Positions 16,580 through 25,800 of a stretch of 51,592 bases of DNA are shown here, one piece after another. The notes under the pieces were generated by a model. That model did no database searches, was not told the origin of the DNA, and saw only the letters and a list, made by a program, of their open reading frames with translations. The translations under genes and the position numbers were made by a program. Within the stretch, counting starts at the first letter, position 1; the number at the start of each line of letters is the position of its first letter. The stretch comes from Bacteroidales bacterium (GTDB lineage Bacteria; Bacteroidota; Bacteroidia; Bacteroidales; WCHB1-69), in assembly GCA_012838875.1 (NCBI GenBank), contig DUOL01000037.1:1-51592 (forward strand). The letters run 5' to 3'.

Positions 16580-17803
16580 TTAATCGTGTGACGGTTTATT
16601 AGTATCAGCAACGGCTTCGTAGAAACTCTCGATTTTTTTGGTAATGACCTCATTATTATGCTTTAACATAACAAAATTGCGGGCATTTTCTCCGATAATT
16701 TTGCAAATATCGGGAGTATTGAGGCATTGTTGAAGAGCAGCTATAAATTCTTCGGCGTTAGAAGCTATGAAAATATTCTTTCCGTGTTCGATTTCAAGTC
16801 CTTCTGCACCAATCGGAGTAGTAATAATAGTTTTCCCAAGCGCCATTCCCTCAATTATTTTCACTCTAATCCCGCTCCCTGCCAAAATAGGAACAATCAT
16901 AATGTCATGCGATAACATAAATTCATTCACGTTCTCTATTTCACCAACAACATTAACGTTAGGATAGCCTTTGTCAGCAATAGATTGAGGGATATGCCTT
17001 CCGGCAATAGTGAATGTTAAATTAGGGAAATGTTCGACTATTTCATACCAAATTTCATCTAAAAACCACTGAATACCTTCAAGATTGGGTTGCCAATCGA
17101 GGCTGCCGAGATGAAAAAGCGAGGGATTATCCGATGGGATATAATCTTCAGGTTTATAATTTTGTAAATCAACGCCGAAAGGAATGGTGGTCGCCGGTAT
17201 ATCAGGGAATTTACTGTGAAAATATTCAAAATCGTGCGAAGAAATCGGCATATAACCATGGATATGGTTAAACGTGGATAATTCGACCTTTTTAAGTTTC
17301 TTGGTCAACGAGGTAAAGATTAACTTTTTAAATATGGAAGATTGCTGAGCGGTACGTCTTTGCCATATTTTATGCTCGATATTGTGTGTTCGCAATATGA
17401 TTTTTGCTTTACTATGACGTTTAATAATAGGAATGTAAGGAGTTACAAAAATAGATTCCAATTGTACTATATCGAAAGTCTCTTTTGAAAAAATCTCAAC
17501 CAGTTTTTTTTCCAATTCTTTAGAATAGAAGCGACTTATATAATACGAGCGGTTGAATAGCATCGTTTTAAAAATCTTAAAAAGATTTGTTCCCGTATTA
17601 ATAAAAACAGTTTCAAATTTAGTTTTTTTATAATAATCGGCATCTAAATCTTTACTATTTACAGGATGTTTTGGTGTTGAAATAGCTACAACTTTAACTT
17701 GATGGTTCTGCTGTAAAAGTCCTTGCGTAATGTTATTCATTGCGATGCACCCTCCATCTTTCGGGGGCAAGGGCGGTTTATGGCAAAGTTGTAAAATTTT
17801 CAT
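16580..17803 (-). CDS. Family 4 glycosyltransferase (GT-B fold)
   Basis: The 407-residue cytosolic product starts MKILQLCHKPPLPPKDGG, the usual N-terminal nucleotide-fold start of GT4 enzymes. Its C-terminal half carries the donor-binding block GSGIRVKIIEGMALGKTIITT with the family E-x7-E type arrangement, then GAEGL. It would add a sugar from a nucleotide-sugar donor to an envelope glycan. It starts 2 bp after the LptF/LptG-type permease stop, so both are translated from one message. That context fits LPS or other surface-glycan synthesis. Donor and acceptor are unknown. No terminator with a T-run is obvious after its stop. Confidence 0.92.
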   Translation of the reverse strand: MKILQLCHKPPLPPKDGGCIAMNNITQGLLQQNHQVKVVAISTPKHPVNSKDLDADYYKKTKFETVFINTGTNLFKIFKTMLFNRSYYISRFYSKELEKKLVEIFSKETFDIVQLESIFVTPYIPIIKRHSKAKIILRTHNIEHKIWQRRTAQQSSIFKKLIFTSLTKKLKKVELSTFNHIHGYMPISSHDFEYFHSKFPDIPATTIPFGVDLQNYKPEDYIPSDNPSLFHLGSLDWQPNLEGIQWFLDEIWYEIVEHFPNLTFTIAGRHIPQSIADKGYPNVNVVGEIENVNEFMLSHDIMIVPILAGSGIRVKIIEGMALGKTIITTPIGAEGLEIEHGKNIFIASNAEEFIAALQQCLNTPDICKIIGENARNFVMLKHNNEVITKKIESFYEAVADTNKPSHD

Positions 17804-17805
17804 AA

Positions 17806-19236
17806 TTATGTCTCTTTTTTATTTAAAAAAAACAATTTTCTAAACCATTTTTCGTATACTTCGACTGAGAACACGGCAGAATCGGCAGTAGCCTTGTAAG
17901 TTAGGAAAACACAAATCGGAAATAGAACGAACGTGGAGAGCCACATTCCGAAAAAGACCGGAACGCCGTCTACTTTGGCGATATTTTCTCCGATTAGTGA
18001 TAAGGCAAAATGAAGCGTAAAGAAAAAGACGGTAATTACCAATGGAATACCAATTCCTCCTTTACGTATAATAGCTCCTAACGATGCTCCTATAAAAAAG
18101 AAAAGAAAACATGAGAGAGATAAGGTAAATTTCCGATGTAATTCTATTAAATTTCGTTTTAAAGATTCATTTTGTGCTTCTATTCTTTCGTGCTGAAAAA
18201 GGAGAGAGGATGAGCCTAAATCGGCGTATTGGACGGCGTAATCGAGTACCTGTTTTTGTTTTGTTATTGACGACTCTTTCGTAATCGGGATAAAATTCTC
18301 ATTTCGCTCACTTTGTATTGTATCTTTTAAAATATAGTTATTATAAAAATGCAAGTTCCTTAAAAAATCATTCGGGAGTTCTTGTTTAAGCTGAACTATT
18401 TCACCTCTTATCGTATCATTTTGTTTTGATAGTTCGCCCACTGTAGGCAGCAGTCTATCTTGAAAGAAAGAGGCATCTGTTGTTTGTTGAAATTGGAAAG
18501 TGGAAAGGTCAAATTTTTTATACTGCTTTTTAAATTTCGCTCGTGTTAGAGGATTTTTATTGTATTGTGTATTATCATTTATACTTTCGTCCCAGAAATA
18601 ACCATCGTATAATGTTAATAAGAAAAACTGGTCGTCCGGCGTTATTTTCATCGTTCCGCTTTTAGCGTATGTGATAGTGGTATTTCCTTGTCTTCTGGAA
18701 TGGTCATAGATGAGGATATCCGATATTTTTTCGCCATTTTTCTCTTTTTTCCCAATTCTGATAATGTAATTGGGTAGCCCGTCGTAAAAAACTCCTTCGT
18801 CTATTTTAAAGACCTGTTTTAACGTTTTGATATCATAGTAGCGACACGAAGCTTTGGTATTGGCTATAGGGGCTACGTTATTAGCGAACCAAAAGGAAAA
18901 GATGCCAATAAGTAGAGAGAAAACGGCAATCGGCATCATAATTTTCACTAATGGAATGCCGGACGATTTCATCGCTACTAACTCATATTTTTCTCCTAAG
19001 CTCCCGAAAGTCATCAACGAGGCTAACAGAACCGCTAACGGCATCGCCATTGATACGAAAGATGCCGAAGCATAAAATATAAACTCAAGAATGACATGTA
19101 TTTCAAGACCTTTTCCTACAACATCATCAACATATTTCCACAAAAATTGCATTAAGAGGATAAAAATTGCAAGGAAAAAAGTAAGAATAAAAGGACCTAT
19201 AAATCTTTTTATTAAATACTGATATATAATTTTCAC
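17806..19236 (-). CDS. LptF/LptG-family LPS-export permease (YjgP/YjgQ)
   Basis: The 476-residue inner-membrane protein shows the LptF/G plan. Three membrane segments lie in the first about 130 residues (FIGPFILTFFLAIFILLM; ASASFVSMAMPLAVLLASLM; IMMPIAVFSLLIGIFSFW), then a large periplasmic domain (about 130-370), then three C-terminal segments. LptF/LptG with LptB extract LPS from the inner membrane; an lptB gene lies at 42051 in this window. The start is GTG at 19236; no in-frame ATG would keep the first membrane segment intact. It follows the transketolase gene by 12 bp. Whether it is LptF or LptG cannot be decided by eye. Confidence 0.9.
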   Translation of the reverse strand: MKIIYQYLIKRFIGPFILTFFLAIFILLMQFLWKYVDDVVGKGLEIHVILEFIFYASASFVSMAMPLAVLLASLMTFGSLGEKYELVAMKSSGIPLVKIMMPIAVFSLLIGIFSFWFANNVAPIANTKASCRYYDIKTLKQVFKIDEGVFYDGLPNYIIRIGKKEKNGEKISDILIYDHSRRQGNTTITYAKSGTMKITPDDQFFLLTLYDGYFWDESINDNTQYNKNPLTRAKFKKQYKKFDLSTFQFQQTTDASFFQDRLLPTVGELSKQNDTIRGEIVQLKQELPNDFLRNLHFYNNYILKDTIQSERNENFIPITKESSITKQKQVLDYAVQYADLGSSSLLFQHERIEAQNESLKRNLIELHRKFTLSLSCFLFFFIGASLGAIIRKGGIGIPLVITVFFFTLHFALSLIGENIAKVDGVPVFFGMWLSTFVLFPICVFLTYKATADSAVFSVEVYEKWFRKLFFLNKKET

Positions 19237-19248
19237 GTTCCGAAAATT

Positions 19249-20094
19249 TTAGTAATCACCCAACGTTTCCGGAAGTTGGCTTAATGCTATTTTAAATTGC
19301 TCATCATTTGGAGGCGTTCCGTGCCATTTATGCGTTCCCATCATAAAATCGACTCCCATTCCCATTTCCGTTTTCATTAAAATAAGTACGGGACTCTGTT
19401 TGCCTGTCAATTCCTTAGCCCTCTCCAGACCCCGTAGAAGCTCTTTCATATTATTTCCGTCCATTTCTATCACTTTCCAATCAAAGGCTTCAAATTTGGC
19501 TTTAAGGTCGCCCAAGGAGAGTACATCGTCAGTAGAACCGTCTATTTGTTTTTTATTATAATCGACAATTGCAATCAGATTATCGATTTTATTAGCTCCG
19601 GCGAACATGATAGCTTCCCAATTTTGTCCTTCTTGGAGTTCTCCGTCACCGACAAGCGTATAAATTAGTTTCGTATCTTTATTATTTTTTTTAGCTATGG
19701 CTGCACCGATTGAAACGGACAAACCTTGTCCAAGTGACCCGCTACTCGCTCTAATTCCGGGCAATCCTTTTACTGCTGTAGGATGACCTTGTAAGCGGGA
19801 ATTTAATTTTCTAAAGGTTGCAAGTTCGTCAATAGGGAAATAACCTCGTCTTGCCATGACACTATACAAAAGAGGTGAGATATGTCCGTTTGACAGAAAG
19901 AACATATCTTCATTTGCGCCCTCTTGTGTGAATTTTGTCGGATTTATATCAAGAAAATGAAAAAAGAGTACCGTAAGCAGGTCCGCACACCCTAAAGAAC
20001 CGCCCGGGTGCCCTGATTTAGCATCATGTATCATTCTAATGATATCACGTCTCACTTGTTTTGCAATTTGTTCTAATTGTTCGATATTAGCCAT
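19249..20094 (-). CDS. Transketolase, N-terminal (TPP-binding) subunit
   Basis: The 281-residue product matches only the N-terminal half of transketolase. Present are SGHPGGSLG (27-35), SNGH (68-71), ASSGSLGQGL and the thiamine-diphosphate motif GDG (149-151) with N180. The C-terminal pyrimidine-binding and transketolase C domains are absent, so it must pair with a separately encoded subunit, as in other bacterial split transketolases. The partner is normally the next gene; here the next gene (12 bp on) is an LptF/G-like permease. The enzyme moves two-carbon units in the pentose phosphate pathway. The gene sits in the greA-HIT-unknown-tkt-lptF/G-GT4 run. Confidence 0.93.
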   Translation of the reverse strand: MANIEQLEQIAKQVRRDIIRMIHDAKSGHPGGSLGCADLLTVLFFHFLDINPTKFTQEGANEDMFFLSNGHISPLLYSVMARRGYFPIDELATFRKLNSRLQGHPTAVKGLPGIRASSGSLGQGLSVSIGAAIAKKNNKDTKLIYTLVGDGELQEGQNWEAIMFAGANKIDNLIAIVDYNKKQIDGSTDDVLSLGDLKAKFEAFDWKVIEMDGNNMKELLRGLERAKELTGKQSPVLILMKTEMGMGVDFMMGTHKWHGTPPNDEQFKIALSQLPETLGDY

Positions 20095-20114
20095 AATATA
20101 TGTCTATTGATTTC

Positions 20115-20612
20115 TTATCTGCTTTCTTCTTCTAATTGAATAAGAAAATATATACCGATAAGCGTTAATAATTCAAGGTTTTTCACATAAAAGAAATCTT
20201 TTAGGAACTCAATATCTCCTTTAATTGTTCCGGCAATAATCGGCTTATATTTAAGTACTAATTGATTTTTTTCGTTGGTCCATCCCCACTGATTTTTCCA
20301 AAGGTTAATCATTTTGAAATAAAAAGGCATTTCGTTAAGCACGATTCTTGTGTGTAATTTAATATCAAGATATGCGGTAGTTTCAATAAGTTCCAGTTTT
20401 TCATCTGTAACAGTGATATAAGGTTTAAAGAAACCGAATCTTTCAAGTAAAAAAGAGCTTTCTTGAGTTTCAACACGGGCAACACTATTTTTCATAATAT
20501 CGAGGGTCCCATATAAATCATCGCCCAGTTTTATTTCATAAAAATTCTTAATAATATCAGGTTTAACAATTTGTAGTGTTGTAATCGGACTTTCGTTAAT
20601 TTTTTTTATCAT
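20115..20612 (-). CDS. Hypothetical protein, 165 residues
   Basis: I do not recognise this gene. There is no signal peptide. The chain is beta-rich with alternating hydrophobics (ESSFLLERFGFFKPYITVTDEKLEL; KNQLVLKYKPI) and a hydrophobic C-terminal stretch NLELLTLIGIYFLIQ. The pattern recalls tubby/LURP-one-like beta-barrels that bind membranes, a guess only. It lies 29 bp after the HIT gene and 20 bp before the transketolase gene on the same strand, so it is probably co-transcribed. Confidence 0.75.
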   Translation of the reverse strand: MIKKINESPITTLQIVKPDIIKNFYEIKLGDDLYGTLDIMKNSVARVETQESSFLLERFGFFKPYITVTDEKLELIETTAYLDIKLHTRIVLNEMPFYFKMINLWKNQWGWTNEKNQLVLKYKPIIAGTIKGDIEFLKDFFYVKNLELLTLIGIYFLIQLEEESR

Positions 20613-20641
20613 AACGTATTGTCAATATTTTTTTTTAATAA

Positions 20642-21040
20642 TTACAATTTAACAGAGTTTGATATTTTTTTGGCTATCTCTTTAAATTCTGCATCTGTGA
20701 GTTTCACTTTAGGGTTCGAAAAATTCAAATCTCCGAGATGTTTAAGTGGAACAAGATGTACATGTGTATGCGGCACCTCTAGCCCGATGACAGCAATGCC
20801 GATTCTCAGACAGTCCATATTTTTTTGTATCGCTGCTGCAACTTTTTTCGCAAAAATCATTAACTCCGCTAAGGTATCATCATCAAGGTCAAAGATATAA
20901 TCATTTTGTATTTTAGGTACGACAAGTGTATGCCCTTTTGCAAGCGGGGAAATATCAAGAAATGCAAAAAATTTATCATTTTCTGCGATTTTATAGGAAG
21001 GGATTTCTCCTTTAATAATTTTAGTAAAAACGGTTTCCAT
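20642..21040 (-). CDS. HIT-family nucleotide hydrolase
   Basis: From ATG 21040 the protein is 132 residues, the normal length for bacterial HIT proteins. The start ETVFTKIIKGEIPSYKI is the standard HIT N-terminus. The histidine triad HTHVHLVP (H91, H93, H95) binds the alpha-phosphate. Such proteins hydrolyse nucleoside phosphoramidates or dinucleotides in the cytosol. A TTG seven codons upstream is in frame but lies inside greA and is not needed. The ATG begins one base after the greA stop, indicating coupling. Confidence 0.95.
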   Translation of the reverse strand: METVFTKIIKGEIPSYKIAENDKFFAFLDISPLAKGHTLVVPKIQNDYIFDLDDDTLAELMIFAKKVAAAIQKNMDCLRIGIAVIGLEVPHTHVHLVPLKHLGDLNFSNPKVKLTDAEFKEIAKKISNSVKL

Positions 21041-21041
21041 A

Positions 21042-21515
21042 TTATCGTGATATTTTAACAATTTCTAACTCTATAACACCTGCGGGGACGACAATTTCCA
21101 CAATATCCTTCTCTTTTTTCCCGAGTAAACCTTTAGCTATGGGAGAGGTAACGGATATTTTGCCTTCTTTTAAATCCGCCTCTGACTCCGGCACGATGGT
21201 ATATGTCATTACAGCATTATTTTTCAAATTTTTCATTTCAACGATAGAATAGATAAGCACTTTAGATTTATCTAATTTTGAATCATCAATAATTCTGGCA
21301 TTAGCGATAAGATTTCTCAGCTTAGCAATTTTAAGTTCAAGAAGTCCTTGCGCTTCTTTAGCGGCATCATATTCTGCATTTTCCGAAAGGTCTCCTTTAT
21401 CTCGGGCTTCAGCTATCATGGCAGAGATTTTCGCCCGTTCATTAACCTCTAATTGGGTCAACTCTTCTTTTAAAGCAGCTAAGCCTTCCTCGGAATAATA
21501 CTTAACTTCATTCAT
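21042..21515 (-). CDS. greA: Transcription elongation factor GreA
   Basis: GreA rescues backtracked RNA polymerase by stimulating transcript cleavage. The 157-residue product has the N-terminal antiparallel coiled coil (about 1-75) with the acidic tip GDLSENAEYDAA; D42 and E45 correspond to the tip residues that assist cleavage. The C-terminal FKBP-like domain (about 80-157) contains SVTSPIAKGLLGKKEKD, the typical end signature. It is the first gene of a six-gene minus-strand run with very short spacing. No -7 box was found upstream. The intergenic region to 21612 holds the terminator of the preceding operon. Confidence 0.97.
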   Translation of the reverse strand: MNEVKYYSEEGLAALKEELTQLEVNERAKISAMIAEARDKGDLSENAEYDAAKEAQGLLELKIAKLRNLIANARIIDDSKLDKSKVLIYSIVEMKNLKNNAVMTYTIVPESEADLKEGKISVTSPIAKGLLGKKEKDIVEIVVPAGVIELEIVKISR

Positions 21516-21544
21516 AATTATTAATTTTAATAATTCAATTTAAA

Positions 21545-21581
21545 ACAATAAAACTAAAGAGACATAAACGTCTCCTTAGTT
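21545..21581 (-). terminator. Intrinsic terminator after the PorV/PorQ-like gene
   Basis: AACTAAAGAGAC (21552-21563) pairs with GTCTCCTTAGTT (21570-21581), a 12-bp stem with one G-U and a 6-nt loop. Read on the minus strand the hairpin is followed by TTTTATTGTTTTA. It lies 31 bp after the stop at 21612 and separates this operon from greA. Confidence 0.8.
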
Positions 21582-21611
21582 ATTAATATTGAAAAAAGGA
21601 AAACCTTTTTC

Positions 21612-22772
21612 TTACAATTCTACTTTAAGTCCTATATAATGATTTCCTTTCCATCTGTTAGTAAATCGATAACCGTAGTCAAGGAGTAGTCGAGACGTTC
21701 CTTTACTTTTAGGCACGAGTGGAATACCCAATGATACTCCGGCGGCAGGTCCGCTATACCAAGTTGTAGTTCCCCCTTTGCTGAGGACTCCACCTTCGAG
21801 GTTATAACCGGCACGAATCATAAAATAGGTACTAAAACCATACTCAACGCCTAAAGCAAAAATGTCTGTTGAGAACGAATTAGCAGTAAACGAAGCCGCT
21901 ACTGTAATTCTATGCAGTGCATCATCACGAGTTAAACCTTCATCTTTTCTATCAACTTTTGACATCTCTTTATATTCTCCTCCCCAAATCAAAAAGTCAT
22001 AAGATGCGCCCAATGTCAATAACGAAGGCATTTCATATTCAGCAGAACGTTGTTCTAATGTCAGCTCATGATCTGTTTTATTAACAACTCCGCGAACAGA
22101 AAGCCCATCTCCACGATAACTCATAGGCAGACCAACATTTTTCATGGTTATCCCTATTTTGAAGTGTTCAAAATCACCTGCCAAATATTGCACTCCTGCA
22201 TCAATAGCAAATCCTGTTGCGCTACAGTCGGAAATACTTTCATTAATCAATTTAACGGTTACTCCCCCGTGTATAAATTGGTTGAAGGTTTTAGCGTAGG
22301 ATAAGCCGATATACATAAGATTAGGGGAGAAAGTTCCCATACCGCCTTCAGGTTGATCGACTGTTGTAATCTGAATATCGCCGAACCCCATAGTAAAAAC
22401 AGAAAGTGCAAGCACGCCTAAATCCCGTTTTCCACCATCTTTTCCTTTAAGAGTAAGATGCTGAGCTACGGCAAACGAATTGATACCAATTCCTGTGCCT
22501 GAGCCTACTAAGTATTGTGTTCTTGAGAAGCCAAATTCTGTTTTATTAACAAAAGCGACTCCGGCAATATTTGAAAAGATAGCTTCCATACCACGTATTT
22601 CAGCGACACCTGCTGTTCCCCATCCGCTTGAGCGGGCAAAAGGATCGATAAGTAGGTGTTGCGCTCCGGCCTGACCTGACCTATCTCTATTCCCTGCTAA
22701 CAATTGAAAGCTAGGAAGAAAGAGAATGCTTATTAACGTGATGATAATTGTATTTTTATATATTTTTTTCAT
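21612..22772 (-). CDS. PorV/PorQ-family outer-membrane barrel protein
   Basis: The 386-residue product has a signal peptide (ending LLAG, about residue 27). Next is the family's typical opening, where a mature N-terminus with QHLLIDPFARSSGWGTAGVAE leads into a FadL-like beta-barrel (GMEAIFSNIAGVAF, then repeated amphipathic strands), ending GLKVEL. PorV is the outer-membrane shuttle of T9SS, taking cargo from the translocon to the attachment complex; PorQ and other members are less defined. It is the third gene of a TonB receptor-T9SS cargo-barrel unit, 35 bp after the cargo gene. This makes a dedicated escort for that cargo plausible, though that is inference. It is not necessarily the genome's main PorV. 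Confidence 0.88.
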   Translation of the reverse strand: MKKIYKNTIIITLISILFLPSFQLLAGNRDRSGQAGAQHLLIDPFARSSGWGTAGVAEIRGMEAIFSNIAGVAFVNKTEFGFSRTQYLVGSGTGIGINSFAVAQHLTLKGKDGGKRDLGVLALSVFTMGFGDIQITTVDQPEGGMGTFSPNLMYIGLSYAKTFNQFIHGGVTVKLINESISDCSATGFAIDAGVQYLAGDFEHFKIGITMKNVGLPMSYRGDGLSVRGVVNKTDHELTLEQRSAEYEMPSLLTLGASYDFLIWGGEYKEMSKVDRKDEGLTRDDALHRITVAASFTANSFSTDIFALGVEYGFSTYFMIRAGYNLEGGVLSKGGTTTWYSGPAAGVSLGIPLVPKSKGTSRLLLDYGYRFTNRWKGNHYIGLKVEL

Positions 22773-22807
22773 AATTATAATATTTAAAAAATTTTACATT
22801 GTTAGGG

Positions 22808-25800
22808 TTAAAAAGCATTCAAGTCTGTAGGTCTCATTGCAGCGAAGAATTTCAGAGTTTTCTCGCCGACACCGGGAACTTGAACATGAACTATATACAT
22901 ACCGCTTGCTATAGGGATACCTGCACTATTCTTCAAATCCCAATTTACATAGGTTGATCCGCTATCACCTTTCGATAATCTTCGAACGAGAATACCGTTC
23001 ACCGTATAAATTGAAATAGTACAAGTTTGTGGAAGGTTTACAATTTTAATTTGGTTATCTAACGCCGATGATTCGTAAGCAGAGAAGCCATAGTACGGAT
23101 TAGGAATTATATTGATATTGTCAAGAGCCGAAACTGCCACATCGAGTACATTATGTTGTACAGCAACAGTACGGGTAGAGAATCTATACATCGGGAAGTT
23201 GTCATTTTGAACTGTTTGAGGTTCTGCTCCTTTATAAGAAGACCATCTCAAATAGGGACGTGTAACACGTATTTTAATTGTTACGTCATTAGAGAGCCAT
23301 AAATCTTCTTTTTTGTCGATTGCCATAGGAATACTCGTCCACATAACATTATTGAAAAGTTCGTTCTTTTTCTGCTTTCTTGAATCATTATGTGTCGATA
23401 TGTCAACAAAATTACTAAATTTATTTTTCAACCAAGCACCTTCGTCATAAGAACCGCAGTCCATATTTGCATTATAGCTTCGAGTTGCGCTAGCTCCTTG
23501 GTAGAAGTTTGTACCTGTATTTCCTGAGCTTCCGACAATGTAGATAAAGTGTTTTCCTCCGAAGGACGGATTGGGGAAATTATTTGGAAATTCTCCTACT
23601 GTTTCTTGGTAATATTTATAGAGCGCATTATAATAACCTTCGCTCAGTGGATTTCCTTCTTCGTCGTATCCATATACAGAAGTTGGGTTAAAGAGCATAT
23701 CGTCTCCATTATTTGCCGTATCGGCAGAATTTTCAGAGAACATAATATTCAATCTTTCACCGGTTTCAATATTGATAGCGTATCCCGGGAACCAGCCCAT
23801 TCCTGTGCCTGAACCGTCTGGTCTTCCTTCTTTATCTACAGAGGGTGATTTTCGCGGCTCAAAACGCCAAGCATTTCCGATAGATTTTGTACGATCTTCA
23901 CATGCTTCCAATACAACACAACGTGTCCACTTACTTTTATCAGGCGTTAACACTATATCCACAGAATAGAGATTAATCATACTTTGATTGTAGTGGTACT
24001 GATTAAAGTTACTTGTTGTAAAATCGGCATAAACAGATCCCGATTTAATTTTACTACCCCAATAGGGATCGAGCGGTTCTGTCATATTGCCTGGATAATC
24101 GGGATAAACATATTTTTGTTGCGGACCTCCATCATACGTTGTCGCTAACACATACGGAGCCCATGTACCATTAACAACATTTTCAAATTGCTCTTTCGGG
24201 TCTTTCCATGCTCTCGAACGCCAACTTTGATTTAAGGTTCCTTCCGGAACAATTAAGAAGTAGTCTTCCGTCTTCCATTGGTGATATTTATTTTCTACAC
24301 CGTCTTGAACGCCTTCGGCAAAGTCCCAAGCTCCGGCAGATTGATTTCCTGAACGTATCCAGTTGCCGATATATCCGTTAGTAAAGTCATAAGCACCACC
24401 TAGCCATTGTTTTGTTTTATCCGCATAAGTTATAGAAGAACCTATCAACTGTACTTGTGCAAATTTAGCTAAATTTTGATACGTTTTAGTTCCAAATATA
24501 CTATTTTCTGCAACCTCTTTTTGTAAAATTTCAAAAGGTTTATTTAAAATAGTAATAGCTATTCCGTGACTTAAGATTAACTGTTCATTTAATAAACTAA
24601 TCGTTGATTGGGAAGATAACGTATCAATTTCTCCATTTTCGTTGGTATATTCTAAAATCCAACTCGTATTTTCTGTCACGTCATTAGCTGCCGGCTCAAC
24701 AAATTTAATAATATAATCTCTAGCTTGTAATTTCAACGGGTCAATAACTTTAACTCCGATTGGACCTGCATCTTTTTCATACTCTATTTCATCAACTTTC
24801 CAGGGATATCCGGCCATAATTTGTTCTTTTGTTTTTTGAGAAATTTCGCAGAAAAATCCGCCATTCCCTTGACCTTCGATTCGTGTAATAACCGGTTGGG
24901 TTCCATATTCAGCATTAAGTACTGTACCTCCAAATTGAGGTGTAACATCGTGAGGAATTCCAACAACAGGTTTAATAGAACCGCCGCCAGCTGCTTTACG
25001 TCCTGCAAGGAATACTTTTTTCTGTCCGAGTAATCCATTGTCAATATTAGGATCTATGGAGAATGGTGCATATTCATTATAAGCATAGGCTAACACCATG
25101 AAATAATATTTTTTATGATTTACAAGAGTTGTGCTTCCTGTCGCAAAACGGTCTTCCGTAATAACCTTAGAGTGGTAAATACCTTCATTCGACCCTGCAA
25201 CTTTCTCAACAGGTACGGAGGTTGCAAGTGCATCGCTATATTCCCAATTAATCAACTGACCGATAGCCGTTCCATTAGATCTATAATTTTCCACGTCACA
25301 CTGCCCGATTAATTGAGCTAAATTCGGATCTGACAAATCTGTGATACTAACATTCTCATTTCTTAATTGATAGATGAGATAGCCTTCAAATTTATAGCTT
25401 CTTTCATCTTGTGTGTATTCGATAACATTTTCAACCGCATTATAATTTTGGTAGTATATAACCGTATCAACACCGTTAATATTAGTTACAATAGAGTCTA
25501 AGGTAATAGTAGTTGTTGTAATAGTTTGTGTGCGAGGTATTTGATTATCTAATTCTGCATAAGATTCTTGATAGTTATTACTTATCGGGTCATCATTTGA
25601 GATATAAAGAATTAATTTTTTATCTAATTCACGAATAGTAATATCCGGTGCATCGGGTCCGTCAAGAACTTTAAAACAGTTTTCAAAAAGTGCTTGGCAC
25701 TTATCATCAGCTATTTTCAAAAGTTTCACAGATTCCCAAGCTCCACCTGAAGATGCTCTAGCCCATGGAATACCAACTGTAATATAGTTTACAGCTCCTG

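Noticed and set aside
16165..16653. 162-codon minus-strand frame across the GC-rich repeat and the HAD gene end
   Set aside because: It runs through the structured repeat and overlaps two better genes; the sequence is low-complexity R/P/A-rich, as expected from GC-rich DNA, with no protein features.
20642..21061. Longer HIT protein starting at TTG 21061
   Set aside because: It would start inside greA, and the family N-terminus begins at the ATG at 21040.
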